A stretch of 38,636 nucleotides of DNA from an uncultured Oscillospiraceae bacterium. Lineage in GTDB: Bacteria > Bacillota > Clostridia > Oscillospirales > Oscillospiraceae. The stretch is from contig CALWYB010000087.1 of assembly GCA_944385665.1 (NCBI GenBank), forward strand, positions 1-38,636. Reading direction: 5' to 3'. Below, one piece after another: positions 33,700-38,636 of this stretch; position 1 is the first letter of the stretch, and each line of letters starts with the position of its first letter. The translations under genes were made by a program, and so were the position numbers. The notes under the pieces were generated by a model. That model saw only the letters and a list, made by a program, of their open reading frames with translations, did no database searches and had not been told where the DNA came from.

Positions 33700-34449
33700 T
33701 TAAATCACCATCCCGCCATCTACCGGGAGCACCTGTCCGGTGACGAAGTCCGAGGCGGGGCTGGCCAGGAAGAACACGCCCTCCGCCACGTCCTCCGGCC
33801 GCCCGATCCGGCCCAGCGGGGTCTCCTCCGCCAGAGCCTGCATATCCTGGGGCGAGAGGTGGGCGTTCATATCGGTATCAATGACGCCCGGAGCCACACA
33901 GTTGACCCGGATGTGGGACGGTCCCAACTCCTTGGCCATGGCCCGGGTCAGGCCGATCACCCCCGCCTTGACCGCGGAGTAGGCCGCCTCGCAGGAGCCG
34001 CCGGTAATCCCCCACATGGAAGAGACGGTGACGATGCTCCCCTTCTGCCGGCGCACCATCCCGGGCACCGCCGCCCGGATCGTATACACCACGCCGTCCA
34101 GATTGGTCCCGGCGGTCCACCGCCACTGCTCGTCGGTGAGATCGGTGAGCAGGGCCTGCACTCCCGCCACTCCGGCGTTGCATACCAGGGCATCCAGCGC
34201 TCCAAACTCCCGCTCCGCCGCTGCGACCATCTCGGCAGCCTGCCCGGACTGGGACACATCTCCCTGGATGGCCGCCGCCCGGCCCCCCAAAGCCTTCAGC
34301 TCTTCCGTCAGCTCCATGGCCTGCTGCCGGGAATGGCAGTAGTTGACCGCCACATCCCACCCAGCCTGGGCAAAGCGCCGGGCACAGGCCGCACCGATCC
34401 CCCGGGAGGCCCCGGTAATCAGCACCGCCGGCCGTCTCTCCTGCTCCAT
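33700..34449 (-). CDS. Short-chain dehydrogenase, FabG-like paralogue
   Basis: A 249-residue SDR with ITGASRGIG at 11-19, CNAG at 90-93, and catalytic Ser144, Tyr157 and Lys161 in the usual spacing. It ends VTGQVLPVDGGMVI as FabG does. It lies alone, far from the fatty acid operon, with its own promoter and AAGGAG ribosome site. It could be a spare 3-oxoacyl-ACP reductase or an alcohol/sugar dehydrogenase; SDR substrates cannot be read from these motifs. I see no clear terminator between it and the divergent promoter of the next minus-strand gene downstream. Confidence 0.85.
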   Translation of the reverse strand: MEQERRPAVLITGASRGIGAACARRFAQAGWDVAVNYCHSRQQAMELTEELKALGGRAAAIQGDVSQSGQAAEMVAAAEREFGALDALVCNAGVAGVQALLTDLTDEQWRWTAGTNLDGVVYTIRAAVPGMVRRQKGSIVTVSSMWGITGGSCEAAYSAVKAGVIGLTRAMAKELGPSHIRVNCVAPGVIDTDMNAHLSPQDMQALAEETPLGRIGRPEDVAEGVFFLASPASDFVTGQVLPVDGGMVI

Positions 34450-34479
34450 CGTTCCAACTCCTTTTTCTTTTCTGCCCAC

Positions 34480-34508
34480 ATTGTAATCACTTTACCCCGG
34501 CCATGCAA
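34480..34508 (-). promoter_or_regulatory. Promoter of the SDR gene
   Basis: On the minus strand TTGCAT (34503-34508) and TACAAT (34480-34485) are 17 bases apart, 31 bases before the start codon. Confidence 0.75.
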
Positions 34509-34585
34509 GTCTTTTCTTCTTATTACTTTTTCCTTTGCAAACCGTTATTTACATATATATTTTATAAAGATACAGCACATTCTTC

Positions 34586-34613
34586 TTGCTTTTTTTCGTA
34601 TTCTCTCTATAAT
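34586..34613 (+). promoter_or_regulatory. Promoter of the lipid kinase gene
   Basis: TTGCTT (34586-34591) and TATAAT (34608-34613) are 16 bases apart in an AT-rich divergent intergenic stretch. Confidence 0.7.
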
Positions 34614-34681
34614 ATTCTTTATTGAACTAATTTTCCACCCTGGTTTTCCCATCTGAACCCAGTAATCGAGGTATCTTGCAT

Positions 34682-35617
34682 ATGAATCAGCTTCTCTTTC
34701 TCTATAACCCCACCTCCGGAAAAGGGGGCGCGGCCGGCCACCTGTCCACCATCCTGGACACCCTCACCAAGGAGGGCTGGCTGGTCACCACCTATCCCAC
34801 TCAGAAACCCGGTGACGCCACCTGCATCGTCCGGGAACTGGGGCCCCGGTTTGACCGGGTGGTCTGCTGCGGAGGCGACGGCACCCTCAGCGAGACCGCC
34901 GCAGGGCTGATGGACCTGGAGGAGCCCCCGGTGCTGGGCTACATTCCCGCCGGCTCCACCAACGACTGCGCCACCACCCTGCACATCCCCCGGGTATATA
35001 AAAAGGCGGCCGCCCTGGCCGGCAGCGACGCCCAGCCTTTGGCCTGGGACATCGGCACCCTGAACGACCGCCCCTTTGTCTATGTGGCCGCCTTCGGCGC
35101 CTTTACCGAGGTGGCCTACGACACCCCTCAGGATTTGAAAAATACCTTTGGTCACCTGGCCTATGTGATGGCCGGCATCGCCTCCATCCCCTCCATCGCC
35201 CCCTACCATATCAAAGTAGAGTACGACGGAAACACTCTGGAAGACGACTTCTTCTACGGTATGGTGTGCAACACCTACTCAGTGGGCGGCATGAAGAACC
35301 TGCCTACCGACCGGGTGGAACTGGACGACGGCCTCTTTGAGGTCATTCTGGTCAAAAAGCCGGTCAATATCTTTGAGATTGGCGCGGCCCTCCAGTCCCT
35401 GCTGGGACAGCCGCCCGCCTCGTCCGCCAACGCCCTTCTCTCCTTCCACGCCTCCGAGCTGAAATTCACCTGTGAAAAACCCATTCCCTGGACTCTGGAT
35501 GGGGAATACGGCGGCAGCCATGAGGTAAACGTGGTGTGCAACCACCGCCAGGCCCTGCAAATCATCCAGGGGCCTGTCCATGATAAGCCGGCCAACCAGC
35601 CGGAAGGCACCCCCTGA
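34682..35617 (+). CDS. Diacylglycerol-kinase-family lipid kinase
   Basis: A 311-residue cytosolic or membrane-associated kinase of the DagK/YegS/sphingosine kinase family. The N-terminal nucleotide domain has YNPTSGKGG at 8-16 and CGGDGTLSE at 63-71, with IPAGSTNDCA near 85. The C-terminal beta-sandwich lipid-binding domain follows from about 120. Members phosphorylate diacylglycerol or related lipids, recycling membrane glycerolipids. The ATG at 34682 lies nine bases after GAGG; a TTG two codons earlier is less likely. Exact lipid unknown. Confidence 0.88.
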   Translation: MNQLLFLYNPTSGKGGAAGHLSTILDTLTKEGWLVTTYPTQKPGDATCIVRELGPRFDRVVCCGGDGTLSETAAGLMDLEEPPVLGYIPAGSTNDCATTLHIPRVYKKAAALAGSDAQPLAWDIGTLNDRPFVYVAAFGAFTEVAYDTPQDLKNTFGHLAYVMAGIASIPSIAPYHIKVEYDGNTLEDDFFYGMVCNTYSVGGMKNLPTDRVELDDGLFEVILVKKPVNIFEIGAALQSLLGQPPASSANALLSFHASELKFTCEKPIPWTLDGEYGGSHEVNVVCNHRQALQIIQGPVHDKPANQPEGTP

Positions 35618-35621
35618 TTTT

Positions 35622-35659
35622 AAACAGAGCGGCGGGACCTCCTGCCGCTCTGTTTCTTT
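35622..35659 (+). terminator. Terminator of the lipid kinase gene
   Basis: A perfect 12-bp stem (AAACAGAGCGGC and its complement, 10-base loop) is followed by CTTTG. The next gene's -35 box begins three bases after the stem. Confidence 0.75.
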
Positions 35660-35686
35660 GCCAACCCGATGCCGCTGTGATAAAAT
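35658..35686 (+). promoter_or_regulatory. Promoter of the RNA methyltransferase gene
   Basis: TTGCCA (35658-35663) and TAAAAT (35681-35686) are 17 bases apart, with TG two bases before the -10. Confidence 0.75.
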
Positions 35687-35717
35687 AAGGTTACTTTTCC
35701 ACTGTCAGGAGGCCGCT

Positions 35718-36548
35718 ATGGCAAATGTGATTGAAATTCAAGACCTCTCTGTCCCGGAGCTGGCCCCCTATACCCAGCTCACCCACGCCCAGCTGCGCAG
35801 CCAGCGGGAGCCGGAGAAGGGCATCTTCATTGCGGAGAGCACCAAGGTGATCTCCTGCGCCCTGCGGGCAGGCTGCCGCCCTCTCTCCTTTTTGACCGAG
35901 GGCAGACACCTTCCCACTTTGATCCAGATCATCCCGGAGAGGTGGAGCTCGGTTCCTATTTATACTGCGCCGCGGGAAACGCTGTCCTCCCTCACCGGCT
36001 ATGCCCTGACCCGCGGGGTACTGTGCGCCATGGCCCGCCCTGCATTACCTACCCCCGAGGAGGTGTGCCGAACGGCCCGGCGGCTGGCGGTGTTGGAGAA
36101 CATCACCGACTCCACCAACATCGGCGCCATCTTCCGCTCCGCCGCTGCTCTGGGGATGGACGGCGTGCTCCTCTCTCCCTCCTGCTGCGACCCCTTCTAC
36201 CGCCGGGCGGTGCGGGTGAGCATGGGCACCGTCTTGCAGATTCCCTGGGCCTGGCTGACCGGTGACCCGTTCCAGTGGCCCCAGCCCGGCCTGTCTACCC
36301 TCCATACCCTTGGATTTTCCACCGTAGCCATGGCCCTGACTGACCGCTCCATCTCCATTGACAATCCCATTCTGACCCAGGCGGACAAGCTGGCCATCGT
36401 TCTGGGCTCCGAGGGCGACGGCCTGTCTGCCGAGACCATTGCCCGCTGTGACTACACCGCCCGCATTCCCATGTTCCACGGGGTAGACTCCCTCAACGTG
36501 GCTGCCGCCGGGGCGGTGATCTTCTGGCAGCTGCGTGCCAGGGATTAA
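35718..36548 (+). CDS. SpoU/TrmH-family RNA 2'-O-methyltransferase
   Basis: A 276-residue SPOUT-fold enzyme that transfers methyl from S-adenosylmethionine to ribose in rRNA or tRNA. Motif 1 is NIGAIFRSA at residues 134-142 with Arg140, motif 2 is LGSEGDGLS at 229-237, and motif 3 is DSLNVAAAGAV at 257-267, which together form the knotted cofactor site. An N-terminal RNA-binding L30e-like part occupies about 20-105. The ATG at 35718 follows AGGAGG by five bases. The target nucleotide cannot be told from sequence. Confidence 0.92.
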   Translation: MANVIEIQDLSVPELAPYTQLTHAQLRSQREPEKGIFIAESTKVISCALRAGCRPLSFLTEGRHLPTLIQIIPERWSSVPIYTAPRETLSSLTGYALTRGVLCAMARPALPTPEEVCRTARRLAVLENITDSTNIGAIFRSAAALGMDGVLLSPSCCDPFYRRAVRVSMGTVLQIPWAWLTGDPFQWPQPGLSTLHTLGFSTVAMALTDRSISIDNPILTQADKLAIVLGSEGDGLSAETIARCDYTARIPMFHGVDSLNVAAAGAVIFWQLRARD

Positions 36549-36563
36549 AACAAACCGAACAGC

Positions 36564-36600
36564 AAACATGCCCGCGGCGTTTGCCGCGGGCATGTTTTGT
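36564..36600. terminator. Bidirectional terminator between convergent genes
   Basis: A perfect 14-bp GC-rich stem (AACATGCCCGCGGC and its complement, 4-base loop) at 36564-36595 ends in TTTTG on the plus strand. It separates the methyltransferase from the convergent DUF1445 gene. Confidence 0.85.
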
Positions 36601-36602
36601 GC

Positions 36603-37424
36603 TTACTTATTTTTCTGGGCTTCCAGATAGTCGTTGAGCTGCGTGTTCAGAATATCGGTGATAAACATGTGGCCGGGGGCGTGGGTGATCACGATGGGAG
36701 GCTTGGCATTTTCCACCGCCGCCTGAGGGGTAACGCCGCAGGGCCAGAACACCGGGACCTCCCCCTCCCGAATTTCCACGGGATCGCCGTAGTCGGGCTT
36801 CATCACATCCCGGACGCCGATCTTCTCCGGGTCGCCGATCTGTACCGGTGCGCCGTGGACATTGGGCATCTTCACGGTGATGTCATAGGCTACCTTGGCC
36901 TGCTCCGGGGTCATGGGCCGCATGGAGCACACCATGGGTCCCTCAAAGGGGCCGGCCTTGACGGTTTGGATGCTGGTCTTGAACATGGGCACATTGCAGC
37001 CCTGCTCAATGTGGCGCACGGGAATACCGGCGGCCATCAGCGCCTCCTCGAAGGAGAAGGAGCAGCCGATGAGGAAGCCCACATAGCCCTCCTTCCAGTA
37101 GGCGGAGGCGTCGGTGATCTCCTTGGTGAACACGCCGTTTTCATAGATGCGGTAGCGGGGAATGTCGGTGCAGATGTTGCCGCCCTCCCCCATGGCATGG
37201 GTCTCGGGTGTTCCCTTGATGATCTCCAGCACCGGACAGGGGAAGGGATTCTTCTTGGTGTACTCCTCAAAGTCGGCGGCGTACTCCGGGGGCAGGATCA
37301 CCAGGTTGGCCTGGGCATAGCCCCGGCACATACCGGCGGTGGGAAAGTCGATGACGCCCTGGCGGATCAGGCCGCGGACCTCCGCGGGAGACTTGTCAAC
37401 ATAGGGGGTGATATCAAACGCCAT
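36603..37424 (-). CDS. DUF1445 / putative hydro-lyase (YcsI-like, D-glutamate cyclase family)
   Basis: A 273-residue protein of the DUF1445 family, recognised by IRQGVIDFPTAGMCRGYAQANLVILP (in part) near residues 20-45 and FLIGCSFSFEEALMAAGIPVRHIEQGCNVPMFKTS (in part) near 117-150, plus FWPCGVTPQAAV and ITHAPGHMFITD near the C-terminus. Members are annotated as putative hydro-lyases; the mammalian relative acts as a D-glutamate cyclase, linking 5-oxo-D-proline and D-glutamate. Its place directly after pxpB-pxpC agrees with a role in 5-oxoproline metabolism. AAGGAGGAG lies before the ATG. Confidence 0.88.
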   Translation of the reverse strand: MAFDITPYVDKSPAEVRGLIRQGVIDFPTAGMCRGYAQANLVILPPEYAADFEEYTKKNPFPCPVLEIIKGTPETHAMGEGGNICTDIPRYRIYENGVFTKEITDASAYWKEGYVGFLIGCSFSFEEALMAAGIPVRHIEQGCNVPMFKTSIQTVKAGPFEGPMVCSMRPMTPEQAKVAYDITVKMPNVHGAPVQIGDPEKIGVRDVMKPDYGDPVEIREGEVPVFWPCGVTPQAAVENAKPPIVITHAPGHMFITDILNTQLNDYLEAQKNK

Positions 37425-37447
37425 GGAAACTCCTCCTTCTGCTGGTA

Positions 37448-38389
37448 TCAGCCGTCCAGGGCGTGGCGCAGCGTCTTCATGGCGGCCCGCTGGTTGAGCA
37501 GAGCCTCCTGGGCCTGGCCGATGGATACCTGTTCAAATTTCACCTTGTCCCCGCCCTTGAGCTGGCCCAGCAGCCGAAAGTCGGCGGAGATCACGGTGGC
37601 GATCTTGGTGTAGCCGCCGGTGGTCTGGCGGTCGCCCAGCATAATGATGGGCTTGCCCTCGGAGGGCACCTGGATAGCGCCGAAGGCGATGCCGTCGGAG
37701 ATGATGTTGCCGTCGGTAATGTGCTGGATGACCGGGCCGTCCAGACGGCAGCCCATGCGGTCAAACTCATTGGTCACCGAGTAGGTCTCGCTCAGGAAGG
37801 TGTCCAGCCCCTGCTGGGTGAAGGCGTCGTCCTGGGGGCCCATCACCACCCGCAGGGTATACACCGGCCGGGGGACAAACTCCGGGGCGATGAAGCGGAT
37901 GTTCAGGTTCTTGGGCACGCCGGGGGCACGGAAGCCGATGACGTCGTCCTTCTGGAGCTTGCGGCCCTGGAAACCTCCGATCTTGGCCTTCATGTAGGTG
38001 GAGCGGCTGCCCATCACCTCGGGGATGTCCAGCCCGCCGGTGAAGGCGATAAAGCAGCGGCAACCCGTCTTGGGGGCCTGGAAGCGGAGGACCTGACCGG
38101 CCTGAACGGTGACCGCCCGGTAGGTGGGCATGGGCTGGCCGTCCAGAGTGGGCATCAGGTTGCCGCCGGTGATGGCGATGGTCTCCGCCTGGTTAAAGAG
38201 GAGCTGGGGGCCCATCATAGTACACTCCAGCACCGCCTCGTCCTCGGGGTTGCCCACCAGAATGTTGGCAATGGCAGCAGAGCGGGGATCCATGACGCCG
38301 GACACCGACACGCCAAACTGCTGATAGCCCACCCGGCCCATATCCTGCACGGTGGTCAGCAGACCGGGGTTCAATACCGTAATGCTCAT
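37448..38389 (-). CDS. pxpC: 5-oxoprolinase subunit C
   Basis: A 313-residue protein of the biotin-dependent carboxyltransferase-like/KipA family. With PxpA and PxpB it forms the ATP-dependent bacterial 5-oxoprolinase that opens 5-oxoproline to glutamate. Family segments are [32 protein letters not shown] (in part) at the N-terminus, [18 protein letters not shown] near 140 and [13 protein letters not shown] near 265. The start MSITVL follows AAAGGAGG and overlaps the pxpB stop (ATGA). The DUF1445 gene follows after 23 bases. Confidence 0.9.
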   Translation of the reverse strand: MSITVLNPGLLTTVQDMGRVGYQQFGVSVSGVMDPRSAAIANILVGNPEDEAVLECTMMGPQLLFNQAETIAITGGNLMPTLDGQPMPTYRAVTVQAGQVLRFQAPKTGCRCFIAFTGGLDIPEVMGSRSTYMKAKIGGFQGRKLQKDDVIGFRAPGVPKNLNIRFIAPEFVPRPVYTLRVVMGPQDDAFTQQGLDTFLSETYSVTNEFDRMGCRLDGPVIQHITDGNIISDGIAFGAIQVPSEGKPIIMLGDRQTTGGYTKIATVISADFRLLGQLKGGDKVKFEQVSIGQAQEALLNQRAAMKTLRHALDG

Positions 38390-38636
38390 TTCGCCCCCTC
38401 CTTTCTGGGATGGCGCTTGCACACATAGGTGCCGGCGGCCTCCTGGGCGGCGATCTCGTCAAACTCCGCCTTAGTGATGGAATAGAACTTGATGTACTCG
38501 CCGGCTTTGGGCAGGATCGGCTCGGCCCGGTCCGGGTCGTACATCCGCACCGGGGTCAGGCCGATGAGCTGCCAGCCGCCCGGGGAGTCGATGGGGTACA
38601 CGCCGGTCTGAGAGCCGGCGATGCCCACCGAGCCGG
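38386..38636 (-). CDS. pxpB: 5-oxoprolinase subunit B, C-terminal part (cut by window end)
   Basis: The last 82 residues of a gene entering from the right edge. [20 protein letters not shown] followed by [16 protein letters not shown] is the conserved C-terminal half of the PxpB/KipI (CT_C_D) family, whose members are about 230-240 residues. Its stop overlaps the pxpC start. The missing pxpA is likely further right, but that cannot be seen. Confidence 0.9.
   Translation of the reverse strand, partial: GSVGIAGSQTGVYPIDSPGGWQLIGLTPVRMYDPDRAEPILPKAGEYIKFYSITKAEFDEIAAQEAAGTYVCKRHPRKEGAK

Overview
The window looks like chromosome from a GC-rich anaerobic member of the Clostridia, probably Oscillospiraceae-like (Flavonifractor/Lawsonibacter/Pseudoflavonifractor type). 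The reasons are strong GGAGG ribosome sites, FabK rather than FabI as enoyl reductase, a bacterial V-type ATPase operon laid out as in Enterococcus ntp, an FHA-FtsW/PBP pair, and 5-oxoprolinase subunits beside a DUF1445 gene. The taxon is inference from gene content; no rRNA is present.

Layout. Positions 1-950 look like the edge of an integrative element: the start of a DUF3991-type gene and a small ribbon-helix-helix-like protein, both on the minus strand. The element abuts the 3' side of tRNA-Leu(CAG) at 1099-1185. From 1478 to 12241 lies one long fatty-acid operon with a perfect-spacing promoter and an AT-rich inverted-repeat operator: acpP-accB-accC-accD-accA-fabH-fabK-fabK2-fabD-fabG-fabF-fabZ, ending in a MarR-type regulator with its own promoter. 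It encodes all of acetyl-CoA carboxylase and a full type II elongation cycle. Positions 12372-15589 hold an FHA-domain SEDS glycosyltransferase overlapping a transpeptidase gene. A type-2 glycerate kinase (15736-16968) and two tRNA-Ser genes (minus) follow.

Positions 17396-22015 form an amino-sugar locus: an RpiR/SIS regulator (minus) divergent from a ROK-like kinase, nagA and nagB, which together would take N-acetylglucosamine to fructose-6-phosphate. A protein made of three carboxypeptidase-regulatory-like repeats (22101-22949) is next. Positions 23225-32235 hold the minus-strand V-type ATPase operon (stalk coil-I-K-E-C-F-A-B-D). Its K subunit carries the residues known to bind Na+ in Enterococcus hirae NtpK. 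The operon is split between F and A by about 200 bp of clustered palindromes that look like an inserted interspersed repeat.

The right part holds independent units with clear promoters and terminators: a membrane-anchored DUF4015-like glycosidase (minus), an SDR oxidoreductase (minus), a diacylglycerol-kinase-family lipid kinase (plus) and a SpoU/TrmH-type RNA methyltransferase (plus). It ends with a minus-strand pxpB-pxpC-DUF1445 operon for 5-oxoproline use, cut by the window end. Most genes are ordinary housekeeping. The more unusual items are the palindrome array inside the ATPase operon, the FHA-SEDS fusion, the second FabK-like flavoprotein with a four-cysteine motif, the signal-less repeat protein and the mobile-element edge.
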